Notes: generated by a model not told the origin, from the letters alone. 64,000 bases of DNA from Jeotgalicoccus aerolatus (GCF_014635205.1 NZ_BMCN01000001.1:124001-188000), one strand, 5' to 3'; shown: positions 27,628 through 36,983, counted from the stretch's first letter. A program made the numbers and translations.

Positions 27628-28575
27628 ATGAATATTATTGATACACACTGTGATGCTTTATTGAAACTGCAAGGAGATGCCAGAAACACACACGGATACT
27701 TTCAGCAGGAGCGCCAGCTGAATTACTTGAACTCAGATGCTCTCGATATGAATATGGAAAGACGGATTAAAGGAAATGTGAAAGTACAGTTTTACGCTAT
27801 ATTTATCTCTCCGGGAATTCCGGACAATGAAAAATGGCAGCACGCCTTAGAACAGGTCGATGCATTTTACGAAGAAGTTCTGACGATGGAAAACATGGTT
27901 CATATTACAAATCTGTCGGATATTAAACAGTTAAAAGATCATGAATACGGCGCGGTGCTGACATTGGAAGGTGCGGATGCTTTCGGCAACGATCTGATGA
28001 AACTCCGGACGCTGTTCAGACTGGGTGTTTTGTCTGTCGGACTGGTTTGGAATAACGGCAATCTCGCTGCAGACGGCGTCGGTGAAGTGAGGGGCACAGG
28101 ATTAAGCGAATTTGGTTTTAAAGTAGTCGGAGAATGCAATAAAAATAATGTACTGATAGATGTCAGTCATTTAAATGTCGAAGGTTTTAAAGATGTCATT
28201 GAACACGGCAAGTATGTTTTTGCCAGTCATTCTAATGCAAGAAGTATTCATGATCATCCGAGGAATTTACACGACAGTCAGATTAGCCAGCTGATCGACA
28301 AAGGCGGAATGGTTAATATTGTATTCTGTCCATCGTTTATCGGTGAAGGCAAGGTGACTATTGATGATCTGTTAAAACACGTCGATAAAATAATCGAACT
28401 CGGGGGAATGGAGCATATCGGCATCGGCTCGGATTTTGACGGTATTACCGAGTATGTCGACGAACTGGAAGATGCATCGCAATACAGCAATTTAATAGAA
28501 GCTTTAGAACAAAAATACGGTAAAGAAGCTGCTGAGGGCATTGCTTCAAAAAACTTTATACAGCTATTTTGTTAA
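27628..28575 (+). CDS. M19-family (renal-type membrane) dipeptidase
   Basis: 315 residues. Zinc ligands of the M19 family appear in IDTHCDAL (His, Asp), LTLEGADAFG (bridging Glu), DVSHLN and FASHSNARSIHDHPRNL, with GIGSDFDGI near the end. The bacterial enzymes hydrolyse dipeptides, including some with D-residues, in the cytosol; no signal peptide is present. The ATG at 27628 is chosen because AAAAGGGGAG precedes it; an earlier in-frame ATG at 27544 lies upstream of the promoter. Single-gene unit, closed by a shared terminator. Confidence 0.88.
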   Translation: MNIIDTHCDALLKLQGDARNTHGYFQQERQLNYLNSDALDMNMERRIKGNVKVQFYAIFISPGIPDNEKWQHALEQVDAFYEEVLTMENMVHITNLSDIKQLKDHEYGAVLTLEGADAFGNDLMKLRTLFRLGVLSVGLVWNNGNLAADGVGEVRGTGLSEFGFKVVGECNKNNVLIDVSHLNVEGFKDVIEHGKYVFASHSNARSIHDHPRNLHDSQISQLIDKGGMVNIVFCPSFIGEGKVTIDDLLKHVDKIIELGGMEHIGIGSDFDGITEYVDELEDASQYSNLIEALEQKYGKEAAEGIASKNFIQLFC

Positions 28576-28581
28576 AAAGAA

Positions 28582-28629
28582 AAAAGTCTCGGCACGCCGA
28601 ATTTTAATAATCGGCTTGCCGGGACTTTT
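28582..28629. terminator. Bidirectional terminator between dipeptidase and lipoprotein genes
   Basis: AAAAGTCTCGGCACGCCGA (28582-28600) pairs with TCGGCTTGCCGGGACTTTT (28611-28629), with one wobble and one mismatch. Confidence 0.8.
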
Positions 28630-28634
28630 CAAGT

Positions 28635-29126
28635 TTATTCAGTGCCGCTTTCGGCAATCATTTGATTCACATTTTTTTTAGCAGCATCCATTTCTTCTTC
28701 TGCCTGATTAATTTTATCGAGTTCCTCGTTTAAAGTTTCATCGATGGAATCATCAGACAGCGGATTAACAAAAAAGAATTTTTCGTTAAAATTACTGTAG
28801 AGCTCCATTAAATCTTCGACTTCATCTAAATAATCCACCATGGCTTCCTGGACTTCTAAATGCTCATCATTACTTAATGTGTAGTTATTAATCGTGTGAC
28901 GAAAATCGTTCACCTTAGGAATAATTTTTTCATTGATAGTCTGCAAAGCCTTATCCCGATTCGACTCGCTGCTGATGTTTTCGGTCGTTTGATCGAGCAT
29001 TGTATTCAGCTCGCTGTCGTGGCGTTCAAAAGCACCCAGCATTTGCGTAAAATTTTCTTCGGATTCACTGCTGCATGCACTGAAAAACAGCACGATAAAC
29101 GGCACTAAAAACACTATTCTTTTCAT
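28635..29126 (-). CDS. Coiled-coil lipoprotein, possibly YkyA-like
   Basis: 163 residues. A lipoprotein signal peptide ends in the lipobox FFSAC with Cys18 as lipidation site, then SSESEE. The mature part is helical and acidic (ERHDSELNTMLDQTTE, YLDEVEDLMELYSNFNEKF, LDKINQAEEEMDAAKKN) with no enzyme motif. The overall shape recalls YkyA-type putative cell-wall-binding lipoproteins, but I cannot confirm that. GAGGTG precedes the ATG. It is divergent from the MFS gene. Confidence 0.7.
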   Translation of the reverse strand: MKRIVFLVPFIVLFFSACSSESEENFTQMLGAFERHDSELNTMLDQTTENISSESNRDKALQTINEKIIPKVNDFRHTINNYTLSNDEHLEVQEAMVDYLDEVEDLMELYSNFNEKFFFVNPLSDDSIDETLNEELDKINQAEEEMDAAKKNVNQMIAESGTE

Positions 29127-29164
29127 AATTACACCTCATAAGAATTTAAACGTAAGAAAGACAT

Positions 29165-29192
29165 TTGAAACACTTTTCTTTTATTGTATAAT
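29165..29192 (+). promoter_or_regulatory. Promoter of the MFS transporter gene
   Basis: TTGAAA (29165-29170), 16 bases, TATAAT (29187-29192); leader of ~40 bases. Confidence 0.6.
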
Positions 29193-29241
29193 AATCAGGT
29201 TACTCTTTTAAACTATATTATATTAAATGTGAGGAATACAT

Positions 29242-30384
29242 ATGAACAAAAAATTAATTATTACTTTTACAGTGGGGATATTCCTGCTCGGAATGATGGA
29301 ATTAATCGTTTCGGGTATTTTGGAATTGATGAGCAGCGACCTCGGCATCAGTCATGCTTTAACGGGTCAGCTGATCACTGTATATGCAGTCAGTTTTGCG
29401 CTGTTTGGGCCGATTTTAATTCGTCTGACAGAAAATATGCCGGCAAAAATTGTTGTGCTACTGTCACTGATTGTATTTATTATCGGGAATGTTGTCTTCG
29501 GACTGGCCGAGACATTTTTAGTTCTGTCCATTGGACGGGTCATCACAGCGATGGCTGCCGCGGTGTTTATCGTAAAAATACTGGATATGACCGTGATGCT
29601 TTCAGAACCGCGAGTTCGCGGTAAAATGCTGGCGCTCGTTTATATGGGCTTTAGTGCAGCGAATGTTTTCGGTATACCGATTGGGACGATCATCGGTGCT
29701 CAGTTTGGCTGGAGAGTAATCTTCCTGATGGTTATTATTTTGGCAATTCTAGTCGGACTCGGCGTGATTTTCTTCGTGCGCTCACAAGATCTGACGGACC
29801 GTGCACCAGCCGGTGCAGAGAAGAGCCGTTTGAAATCGAAGAAAAACGTTGCTTTATACATTGCAGTCACATTATGTGTATTAATTGGGAATTATATTAT
29901 TCTCGGTTACATCTCGCCGCTGATGACATCTCACGGTTTCACACTTGAAAACGTCTCATTCGCTCTCCTGACTACAGGAATCGGCGGTATGACAGGGACT
30001 TATCTCGGCGGTAATTTAATCGATAAAATCGGTCCTAAGAAAACAGTTATGATTATGATGTCACTATTTCTTGTCAGTATGGCGATTATGCCATTCTTAT
30101 ATGAAACACCGATTTTGTTCTATATTAATATATTTGTCTGGAGTCTGTTCCAGTGGTCGACATCTCCGGCAGTACAGGGCGGTCTGGTTGAAAACGTTGA
30201 AGGCTCAAGCTCCAACGTCTTCAGCTGGAACATGTCAGCCTTGAACCTTGGAATTGGTGTCGGCGCCGTCATCGGCGGGGTGTTTATCAGCAACTTCGAT
30301 ATCAGCTACGGCCCATGGCTCGGCTTTGTTATTGTCCTGTGTGGATTGATTGCAGCAACTCAAATTAAACCGCAGCATGTGTAA
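29242..30384 (+). CDS. Major facilitator superfamily transporter (DHA1/AraJ-like)
   Basis: 380 residues, twelve predicted membrane helices, central basic loop (EKSRLKSKKN) between helices 6 and 7. Sequence character (MELIVSGILELMSSDLGISHALTGQLIT at the start, split here by description; RVRGKMLALVYMGFSAANVFGIPIG in helix 4-5) fits the AraJ/YdhP/NepI type of drug- or metabolite-efflux MFS proteins. Substrate cannot be predicted. GAGGA lies upstream of the ATG. Followed by a small membrane-protein gene with its own promoter. Confidence 0.85.
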   Translation: MNKKLIITFTVGIFLLGMMELIVSGILELMSSDLGISHALTGQLITVYAVSFALFGPILIRLTENMPAKIVVLLSLIVFIIGNVVFGLAETFLVLSIGRVITAMAAAVFIVKILDMTVMLSEPRVRGKMLALVYMGFSAANVFGIPIGTIIGAQFGWRVIFLMVIILAILVGLGVIFFVRSQDLTDRAPAGAEKSRLKSKKNVALYIAVTLCVLIGNYIILGYISPLMTSHGFTLENVSFALLTTGIGGMTGTYLGGNLIDKIGPKKTVMIMMSLFLVSMAIMPFLYETPILFYINIFVWSLFQWSTSPAVQGGLVENVEGSSSNVFSWNMSALNLGIGVGAVIGGVFISNFDISYGPWLGFVIVLCGLIAATQIKPQHV

Positions 30385-30388
30385 ATTC

Positions 30389-30416
30389 TTGAATCACTGA
30401 TAAAATCCTATATAAT
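30389..30416 (+). promoter_or_regulatory. Promoter of the small membrane-protein gene
   Basis: TTGAAT (30389-30394), 16 bases, TATAAT (30411-30416). Confidence 0.55.
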
Positions 30417-30444
30417 TAAATCACGGAAAAAGGGAGCGGTTAAT

Positions 30445-30714
30445 GTGTTAATGCGTTTAGTGATAATTATTTTAGCCAGCGTCGCATCGATTTTTGTGGT
30501 CAATTATACGGGATTATATATTCTTGATTACACTTGGCAAAATATACTGTATGGTGCGCTGATTATAGTAGCACTTATGATTATATATAAAATTTTGACT
30601 AAATTTTTAAAGCTGTTCTTATTTGTAGTCATTGTTGTACCGGTGCTCGGTATTTGTTTTTACTACATTTATTCATACGTGATGGGCGAACCCCCGTCAT
30701 TTATGCAGTTTTAA
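30445..30714 (+). CDS. Small three-helix membrane protein, function unknown
   Basis: 89 residues, nearly all hydrophobic, with three probable helices (about 4-26, 33-51, 56-78). No family recognised. The start is a GTG at 30445 with AGGGAG eight bases upstream; an ATG two codons later is an alternative. It has its own promoter and a perfect terminator, so it is expressed alone. Confidence 0.6.
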   Translation: MLMRLVIIILASVASIFVVNYTGLYILDYTWQNILYGALIIVALMIIYKILTKFLKLFLFVVIVVPVLGICFYYIYSYVMGEPPSFMQF

Positions 30715-30720
30715 TAAGGA

Positions 30721-30756
30721 AACCGAAAATCTCATGTGAGATTTTCGGTTTTTTTT
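30721..30756 (+). terminator. Intrinsic terminator after the small membrane-protein gene
   Basis: Perfect repeat AACCGAAAATCTCA (30721-30734) / TGAGATTTTCGGTT (30737-30750), then eight T. Confidence 0.9.
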
Positions 30757-30807
30757 GTTTTGGTATTGCTGGTGGAGGGGCTTGCTGATTATTGTTGTGT
30801 GTAAATT

Positions 30808-31094
30808 GGTTATCGTCCGCTTGTGAGGGTCACAAGAGTGTGTTGATAGAATATTGCCCGCATGTGCGGGTTACAAGCGGGTGTTGATGGATTATCGACC
30901 GCATGAGAGGGTCACAAGCGGGCGTTGATGGAGTATCGACCGTATGAGCGGATCACAAGCGGGCGTTGATGGAGTATCGACCGCATGAGCGGATCACAAG
31001 CGGCCGCAAATGGATTATTGACCGCATGAGCGGGTCACAAGCGGCCGCAAATGGATTATCAACCGGATGAGCGGATCACAAGCGGCCGCAATCA
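30808..31094. repeat. Seven-copy 41-bp tandem repeat (minisatellite) upstream of the DUF418/Bce operon
   Basis: Seven head-to-tail units of exactly 41 bases start at 30808, 30849, 30890, 30931, 30972, 31013 and 31054. Each has the course GA(T/G)TAT-CGACCGC-ATGA-GCGG-(A/G)TCACAAGCGG then a variable 3' part. Units 1-2 are most diverged, units 3-4 end GGGCGTTGATG, and units 5-7 end GGCCGCAA plus three bases and contain the 8-bp palindrome GCGGCCGC. CCGC can pair with GCGG inside each unit. The period is not a multiple of three and stops occur in each frame, so it is not coding. The stretch 30757-31195 holds no gene; a weak TATACT (31168-31173) is the only promoter hint before the next gene. Confidence 0.9.
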
Positions 31095-31195
31095 GATTAT
31101 CCCCAGCAACCACCCGAATCCCAGCCTCCACCACCAGACTATTGTTTAATTTTCAGTGCTGACGACGTATACTGATTATAAATGGAGGGTGAGCT

Positions 31196-32401
31196 ATGGG
31201 GGACAATAATCCGATAGAGTTTAATCAGCGGGTGTTTGAAATTGATGGTGTCAGAGGTTTTGCTTTACTCGGAATTTTAATGATGAATATTATGTCATTT
31301 GCCGGTCCGGATATCGATGACAGTTTTACAGGGACGCGCAGTGAAATTTATACAGGTTTCTGGAATGAGTTGTCTCTGTTTTTTATAAATACTTTTGTTA
31401 CGACTAATTTCTATACTATGTTTTCATTTTTATTTGGCCTCGGGTTTTTCATCTTTCTGTCGAGGGCTGAAACTAAGACACAGCATACGGCTGCGCTATT
31501 TTTAAGACGGCTGGGACTGCTCTTAGTTTTCGGTCTCATGCACGGTATTTTACTGTGGTACGGAGATATTTTGTGGACGTATGCAATCGCAGGGCTATTC
31601 CTGCTGATTTTTTATAAATTTAAACCGAAAATCAACCTGATTATCGCAGCTGTTATTTTAATTGGCGGTTCTGTGCTGGTTATTTTAAGTACAGCGCTCG
31701 TCTATATTTCAGCTAAATATTCGAGTGCTGCCGGTCTAGAGTCAGAAGGGTTTGTGTTTTCATTAAACATGACTGAAACTATTTTAAACGGGACTTATCT
31801 GGATATTGCAGCCATGAACGCAGCGATTTTAGGTTTATCGGCTTCCGGTGCGATTTTTGTTATCCCTAATGTACTGGCGATGTTTTTAATCGGCTTGTAC
31901 GCTGGTCAAAAAGGTGTATTTCAAAATTTAACTGCACATACAGATCTGCTGAAAAAAGCAGCGGTCATCGGCATCGGTGCCGGCTTACCTGTAAAAATAT
32001 TTACCGGATATTTAACGACCTATCAAGGTGATGACATGGTCTATGTGCAGCTGGCGCAATTATCGAGCACGCTCGGCGGACCTTTAATGTCGATCGGTTA
32101 TATCGCAGCATTTACGCTGATTTTATTAAAAGTACCGAAGCTGCTTAAGCTGCTGCAGCCTGCAGGGCAGATGGCACTGACGAACTATATTGGCCAGACA
32201 GTCATCATGCTGCTTATATTTTACGTTTTCGGCTTATTTAACAGTGTGAATGCAGTATGGTTTATTCCAATTGTGCTCGCGGTGTTTATCGTTCAGCTGA
32301 TTCTGAGCCATATATGGATGAAGTTTTTCAATTATGGACCGCTGGAATGGATTTGGAGAACGTTTACTTATTTAAAAATTATGCCGATAAAAAAACGGTG
32401 A
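31196..32401 (+). CDS. DUF418 / YeiB-family membrane protein
   Basis: 401 residues with about nine to ten membrane helices. The YeiB/DUF418 pattern is clear: an N-terminal EIDGVRGFALLGILMMNI motif, LRRLGLLLVFGLMHGILLWYGDIL in helices 3-4 (given in part), and the C-terminal DUF418 block with PAGQMALTNYIGQTVIM and GPLEWIWRTFTY. The family resembles membrane acyltransferases; its reaction is unknown. GGAGGG lies six bases before the ATG. The stop is 11 bases before the response-regulator ATG, so it should be the first gene of the sensor operon. Confidence 0.85.
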   Translation: MGDNNPIEFNQRVFEIDGVRGFALLGILMMNIMSFAGPDIDDSFTGTRSEIYTGFWNELSLFFINTFVTTNFYTMFSFLFGLGFFIFLSRAETKTQHTAALFLRRLGLLLVFGLMHGILLWYGDILWTYAIAGLFLLIFYKFKPKINLIIAAVILIGGSVLVILSTALVYISAKYSSAAGLESEGFVFSLNMTETILNGTYLDIAAMNAAILGLSASGAIFVIPNVLAMFLIGLYAGQKGVFQNLTAHTDLLKKAAVIGIGAGLPVKIFTGYLTTYQGDDMVYVQLAQLSSTLGGPLMSIGYIAAFTLILLKVPKLLKLLQPAGQMALTNYIGQTVIMLLIFYVFGLFNSVNAVWFIPIVLAVFIVQLILSHIWMKFFNYGPLEWIWRTFTYLKIMPIKKR

Positions 32402-32412
32402 GGGGCTAAGAA

Positions 32413-33087
32413 ATGAAATTACTTATCATTGAAGATGACAGCGTCTTAATGGATGAATTGACTGCTCGATTTAAAGAGTGGGATATCGATGCGTTTGGCA
32501 TTACTGATTTTAATGATGTGATGAATGACTTTATAAAACATGAGCCGGAACTCGTTATTGTAGATATCACTTTGCCGAAATACGACGGGTTCTACTGGTG
32601 CCGTATGATCAGAAATGTTTCCAGTGTGCCGATTATCTTTTTATCGTCTAGAGATCACCCGGCCGATATGGTGATGAGCATGCAGATGGGGGCGGATGAT
32701 TATGTGCAGAAACCTTTTAATTTTGAAGTGCTGAACGCAAAAGTTCAGGCACTCTTAAGACGGACTTACGAATACCAGCATAAGGAAATCGACGTCTTTA
32801 AATTTCGAGATGCTGTCTTTGATTTTAAAAAACTGACGGTTACTGCGGGGGACGATGTCATAGAACTTACGAAAAATGAGTCGTATATACTGTCGATACT
32901 GTCACAAAACACGGGGGATTCGGTATCAAGAACGGAGATTATCGAATCGCTGTGGGATGATTCGAAATTTATCAGTGACAATACACTGACAGTTAACGTT
33001 AACCGTCTACGTAAAAAGCTCGAGTCTATCGGACTGGATCATGCGATTGTGACTAAAACCGGCATCGGCTATATTTTAAAGGAGTAG
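32413..33087 (+). CDS. OmpR-family response regulator, BceR/GraR/BraR type
   Basis: 224 residues: receiver domain with acidic pocket (EDD at 7-9), phospho-acceptor Asp51 in VIVDITLPKYDG, switch lysine in YVQKPF, and a C-terminal winged helix (DNTLTVNVNRLRKKLESIG, GIGYIL). Gene context (intramembrane-sensing kinase next, then an ABC transporter of the Bce family) identifies it as a regulator of peptide-antibiotic detoxification. It is expected to activate the ABC transporter operon downstream. Confidence 0.88.
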   Translation: MKLLIIEDDSVLMDELTARFKEWDIDAFGITDFNDVMNDFIKHEPELVIVDITLPKYDGFYWCRMIRNVSSVPIIFLSSRDHPADMVMSMQMGADDYVQKPFNFEVLNAKVQALLRRTYEYQHKEIDVFKFRDAVFDFKKLTVTAGDDVIELTKNESYILSILSQNTGDSVSRTEIIESLWDDSKFISDNTLTVNVNRLRKKLESIGLDHAIVTKTGIGYILKE

Positions 33088-34086
33088 ATGATGATGTATT
33101 TTAAAGAGAATATTCCCATCCTCCTTTTATTCGCGGCTTTTAATATAGTGATTTTACTGATTGGTATACTCGACAGCAGCATTCCGAATGTCGCTGTGAC
33201 TTATATTTTCCTGTTTAATCTGCTGATTTTTGTCGTGTATATGATTTGGGATTATACGAGAAAACGGTCATTTAATAATGAACTTTTAAAACTAGGTTCA
33301 CTGAACGATATTGCCGTAATGTCGACAGGGAATACGCCGGCTCAGCGGCATATTTACGTTAAACTCGACGAGCTGAGAGTCGAACATCAACATACAGTCG
33401 ATAAAGAATCTCGAAAAACACGCGAAAATTTAGATGAGCTGACTCGATTTATCCACGATATGAAAATGCCGGTAACGACGATGAAATTGATGATCGATGA
33501 TCTAGACGGTTCAGACCGTCAAAAATTATCGGGTGAATGGACGCGTCTGAATGGCATGCTGAACGAGATATTGTATTTAAAACGCCTGCCGAATATTAAA
33601 AATGACTTATATATCGAAGATATTGATATAGAGAAAATCTTAAACACTTCTATTAAAAAATTAAGAGATATATGTATGGAAAAAAATATCGGCTTTGATA
33701 TTCATCTGCATGAAAAGAATGTGCACACAGACCGAAAATGGCTGCAGTTCGTAATGGATCAGATTATTACTAACAGTGTAAAGTACTCTTCTGACAACGA
33801 CATTGTAATTAAAAGCCAGGTGACAGCAGGCAGAATGCAGCTGTCTGTGACAGATTACGGCAGAGGGATAAAAGAAAAAGATATTCACCGTATATTTGAA
33901 GCGGGTTTTACTTCAACGAGTGACCACCATGATGACCAGTCGACGGGCATGGGAATGTATTTAACTAAAGAAGTCTGTGTCGCGCTAGCTATAAATATCG
34001 ATGTGACATCTGTTTACGGTGACTATACAACCGTAACTTTAACGTTCAGCAAAGCAAATGAATTCAGTAAAATCACTATGAAGTGA
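33088..34086 (+). CDS. Intramembrane-sensing histidine kinase, BceS/GraS/BraS type
   Basis: 332 residues. Two membrane helices (~10-30 and 37-57) are separated by a very short external loop, the hallmark of intramembrane-sensing kinases that listen through their partner ABC transporter. The DHp helix has FIHDMKMPVTTM with phospho-acceptor His123, and the ATPase domain shows QIITNSVKYSS (N box), DYGRGIKEKD and STGMGMYL. Three ATG codons run in a row at 33088, 33091 and 33094; spacing from GGAG (33081-33084) would favour one of the latter two. It abuts the regulator gene. Confidence 0.88.
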   Translation: MMMYFKENIPILLLFAAFNIVILLIGILDSSIPNVAVTYIFLFNLLIFVVYMIWDYTRKRSFNNELLKLGSLNDIAVMSTGNTPAQRHIYVKLDELRVEHQHTVDKESRKTRENLDELTRFIHDMKMPVTTMKLMIDDLDGSDRQKLSGEWTRLNGMLNEILYLKRLPNIKNDLYIEDIDIEKILNTSIKKLRDICMEKNIGFDIHLHEKNVHTDRKWLQFVMDQIITNSVKYSSDNDIVIKSQVTAGRMQLSVTDYGRGIKEKDIHRIFEAGFTSTSDHHDDQSTGMGMYLTKEVCVALAINIDVTSVYGDYTTVTLTFSKANEFSKITMK

Positions 34087-34113
34087 CGAAAATGTCACTT
34101 TATAGTGTTTTTT
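34081..34113 (+). terminator. Possible weak terminator/attenuator between kinase and ABC genes
   Basis: AAGTGAC (34081-34087) pairs with GTCACTT (34094-34100), and the overlapping CACT/AGTG pair is followed directly by TTTTTT (34108-34113). The two hairpins exclude each other. The first contains the kinase stop codon. Confidence 0.4.
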
Positions 34114-34190
34114 GTTCGCTGAATCAAACGATGCGGTGAGACATACGGTGTAAACTGTAGTTAATCACTTGAACACAGGAGGAATCAATT

Positions 34191-34952
34191 ATGCTGTTAA
34201 AAGCGACAGATATTAAAAAAAGTTACGGAAATAAATTTAACCGCACAGAAGTATTAAAAGGCATCGATATTAGTTTAAACAAAGGGGAATTCGTTTCAAT
34301 TATGGGGGCGTCCGGTTCCGGCAAGACGACGCTTTTAAATGTGTTAAGCTCGATCGATAATGTGACAAGCGGTCACATTTATATCGACGGCATCGATTTT
34401 ACAACTTTAAAAGATAAAAAACTCGCAGACTTTAGAAAAAATGATCTCGGTTTTATTTTCCAGGATTATAATTTACTCGATACTTTAACGATTAAAGAAA
34501 ATATTATGCTGCCGCTGTCCATCCGGACCATGTCTAAACAAGAGGTAGAGCAGCAGTTCGACAGTGTTTCACGCCAGCTCGGTATTTTTGACTTAGCGAA
34601 AAAGTACCCGAGCCAAGTGTCAGGCGGACAGGCTCAGCGCACCAGTGCAGCACGTGCTTTTATCCACCAGCCGAAAATTATTTTCGCCGATGAGCCGACG
34701 GGAGCCCTCGACTCTAAATCTGCCAGCGATCTTTTGAAAAAACTGCAGCAGCTGAATAATACTTTAGATACAAGCATTATAATGGTGACTCATGATGCAA
34801 CTGCAGCGAGCTTTTCTCACCGTGTGATTTTCTTAAAAGATGGTCAGGTCTATACGAGCCTGTCCCGCGGTGAAATGACACAGGATGCATACTACAGTGA
34901 AATACTGGATACGCAGCGTGTCTTGGGCGGTGTCGTCGATGAAGCTGAATAA
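34191..34952 (+). CDS. Bce-type ABC transporter ATPase
   Basis: 253 residues. Walker [10 protein letters not shown] (39-47), Q-loop FIFQDYNLL, signature [15 protein letters not shown], Walker [13 protein letters not shown] and the H-loop MVTHD are all intact. It is of the MacB/BceA type and pairs with the large permease encoded next. Related complexes (BceAB, BraDE, VraDE, VraFG) remove or sense bacitracin, nisin and cationic peptides. AGGAGG lies seven bases before the ATG. A ~100-base gap from the kinase gene could hold a regulated promoter. Confidence 0.92.
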   Translation: MLLKATDIKKSYGNKFNRTEVLKGIDISLNKGEFVSIMGASGSGKTTLLNVLSSIDNVTSGHIYIDGIDFTTLKDKKLADFRKNDLGFIFQDYNLLDTLTIKENIMLPLSIRTMSKQEVEQQFDSVSRQLGIFDLAKKYPSQVSGGQAQRTSAARAFIHQPKIIFADEPTGALDSKSASDLLKKLQQLNNTLDTSIIMVTHDATAASFSHRVIFLKDGQVYTSLSRGEMTQDAYYSEILDTQRVLGGVVDEAE

Positions 34953-36888
34953 TTTAGTAATCAAAAACTTCTTACGCAACTTAAAAAACTACGGGCTTTA
35001 CGTTTTTGCACTCGTGTTCAGTGTGGCCTTGTTTTTCTCGCTGCTAACTTTGACGCTCGATGACACAGCGATGACGGAAATTACGGGAAGCACACCGATG
35101 ACTGCACTGTTTTCAATCGGTTCGGTGGTCGTCGTTATCATTATTATACTGTTTGTCTGTTTCGCTAATATGATTTTCATCAAGCGCCGGCATAAGGAAC
35201 TGGCTTTATTTCAGCTAGTAGGTATGAACAGAAGCAAAATATTTAGAATACTGCTGCTCGAAAACTTCTTCATATATTTCGGAAGTTTAATCGGCGGGGT
35301 CATACTCGGTTTCTTCATATCTAGACTGCTGTTAATGATTTTACTAAAAATTATGCGGGTAGATATGATGGTGGAAATGAACTTTTCACCGCTGGCATTA
35401 TTCATTACGGCAGGTGTATTCGTCTTTATCTTTTTCATCTTAATGATTCAGAACTATGTATTTTTAAAACGCACTTCACTGATTAAAATGCTGAAACTGA
35501 ATAAAACATCAGAGAATACAGGTCAACCGATTGGCAAGATGACGATTATTTTCGGTGCAGCCGGGATATTAATGATTGCAGCCGGTTATTACATGTCTAC
35601 GGAAATGTTTGACCGGGCAATGGAAAATGGACTGCTGCTGCCGATCTATATGGTTTCTATATTATTCCTGACAATCGCAGGAACTTATATTACCTTTAAA
35701 TGTTCAGTCGCCTTTGTCTTAAATATGATTCGACGCAGTAAAAACGGGCATGTCAATGTCAACGATGTACTTTCAGTGACGAGCGTCATGTTTAAAATGC
35801 GCTCCAACTCATTTTTACTGACAGTCATTGCTGTCATTACAGCAATTAGTATTACAGCGATGTCATTATCGTATATTTCATACTATTCAACCGATAAAAT
35901 GCTCGACAGCACGACGCCTTACGAATATACAGTTGACAGCTCAGAGAATCTTGATTATTACGAAGAACTGCTGAATGAGAACGGGATTGAAATTAACCGA
36001 ATTGAAAAATCATTTATGCATTACAGCGTCGTAGGCACAGATGAAAATAACAACTTACAAAATAGTGAGGAGTCCGGCGTGAACGGCAATGAACTCGGTA
36101 TCGTTATTGCCAGTGATCAAGAATTTGAAGGATTTGATGTTGCGAAAAATGAAACGAAAGTTACAGGAACACTCGCCATACTGGATATGTACTTATCGTT
36201 TAAAGAAGGAGATCCTGTCACATTTACGAACGGTGACGGTTTTGAAAGAACTGTCGAAGTGACAGAAACGACAAGTGAGGGTATCCTGCCTTCAAACTTA
36301 TCATTCGGACTGCCGGCACTGATTGTCGATGATTCAGTCTATCAGGAACTATCAGAGAAACAGCCGGCAGAAAATCAAGAATATGACATGCCATCTGAAC
36401 TGTATGCATTTAATATTGCCGGCGGCGACACTGAAGAGGTACTTGATATTATGGACAAGGAAGACAATCCACCGTTTGTGTCAAAACAGATGGATTATAA
36501 CGAAATGGTGCAAATGTCAGGTATGATGGCCTTTATCGTCGGGTTCTTAGGGTTTGCCTTCCTCTTAACATCAGGCTGTATATTATATTTCAAACAGATC
36601 GATGAATGTGAAGAAGAAAAAGGCAGTTATACAGTGCTTAGAAGACTGGGCTTCTCTCAAGGAGAAATATTGCGGGGACTGGGTCTAAAAATGATTATTT
36701 CATTTGGTATTCCTCTAATTATCGGACTGCTGCATTCGCTGTTTGCAGTAAAATCAGGCTGGTTCATATTCGGAATTGAAATGTGGACACCGACACTGAT
36801 TGTCATGGGCGTATACACAGTACTGTATTCAATATTTGCACTGATGTCATTGGCTTATTACAAGAAAGTCGTTAAAAATAGTATATAA
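34939..36888 (+). CDS. Bce-type ABC transporter permease (FtsX-like, large extracellular domain)
   Basis: 649 residues. Helices cluster at the N-terminus, in the middle and at the C-terminus (ten in all expected), with a ~200-residue external domain at about 325-530 (from [15 protein letters not shown] to the KQMDYNEMV region), the antibiotic-binding and sensing part of BceB-like permeases. The FtsX-type C-terminal unit includes [19 protein letters not shown]. The ATG at 34939 lies inside the end of the ATPase gene (14-base overlap). A strong terminator follows. Confidence 0.92.
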   Translation: MKLNNLVIKNFLRNLKNYGLYVFALVFSVALFFSLLTLTLDDTAMTEITGSTPMTALFSIGSVVVVIIIILFVCFANMIFIKRRHKELALFQLVGMNRSKIFRILLLENFFIYFGSLIGGVILGFFISRLLLMILLKIMRVDMMVEMNFSPLALFITAGVFVFIFFILMIQNYVFLKRTSLIKMLKLNKTSENTGQPIGKMTIIFGAAGILMIAAGYYMSTEMFDRAMENGLLLPIYMVSILFLTIAGTYITFKCSVAFVLNMIRRSKNGHVNVNDVLSVTSVMFKMRSNSFLLTVIAVITAISITAMSLSYISYYSTDKMLDSTTPYEYTVDSSENLDYYEELLNENGIEINRIEKSFMHYSVVGTDENNNLQNSEESGVNGNELGIVIASDQEFEGFDVAKNETKVTGTLAILDMYLSFKEGDPVTFTNGDGFERTVEVTETTSEGILPSNLSFGLPALIVDDSVYQELSEKQPAENQEYDMPSELYAFNIAGGDTEEVLDIMDKEDNPPFVSKQMDYNEMVQMSGMMAFIVGFLGFAFLLTSGCILYFKQIDECEEEKGSYTVLRRLGFSQGEILRGLGLKMIISFGIPLIIGLLHSLFAVKSGWFIFGIEMWTPTLIVMGVYTVLYSIFALMSLAYYKKVVKNSI

Positions 36889-36904
36889 TCATGAGACAAA
36901 ATGA

Positions 36905-36941
36905 AAAGGCATAGCCCCGTAAAAAAGTGGGCTATGCCTTT
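36905..36941 (+). terminator. Intrinsic terminator after the ABC permease
   Basis: AAAGGCATAGCCC (36905-36917) pairs perfectly with GGGCTATGCCTTT (36929-36941). Confidence 0.9.
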
Positions 36942-36983
36942 CTTTATAATTGTTATTAATATGTTCAAGTTTTTATCGAATGG

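Noticed and set aside
30808-31094. 41-bp repeat array as a CRISPR locus
   Set aside because: Units are contiguous with no unique spacers, the repeat is longer than usual, and no cas gene is in the window.
30808-31094. 41-bp repeat array as a coding repeat
   Set aside because: The period is not divisible by three and stop codons (TGA, TAA) occur repeatedly on both strands.
34138-34157. BceR-type inverted repeat upstream of the ABC ATPase gene
   Set aside because: ACA and TGTAA are present but separated by five bases rather than the four I recall for the BceR motif, so I do not claim an operator.
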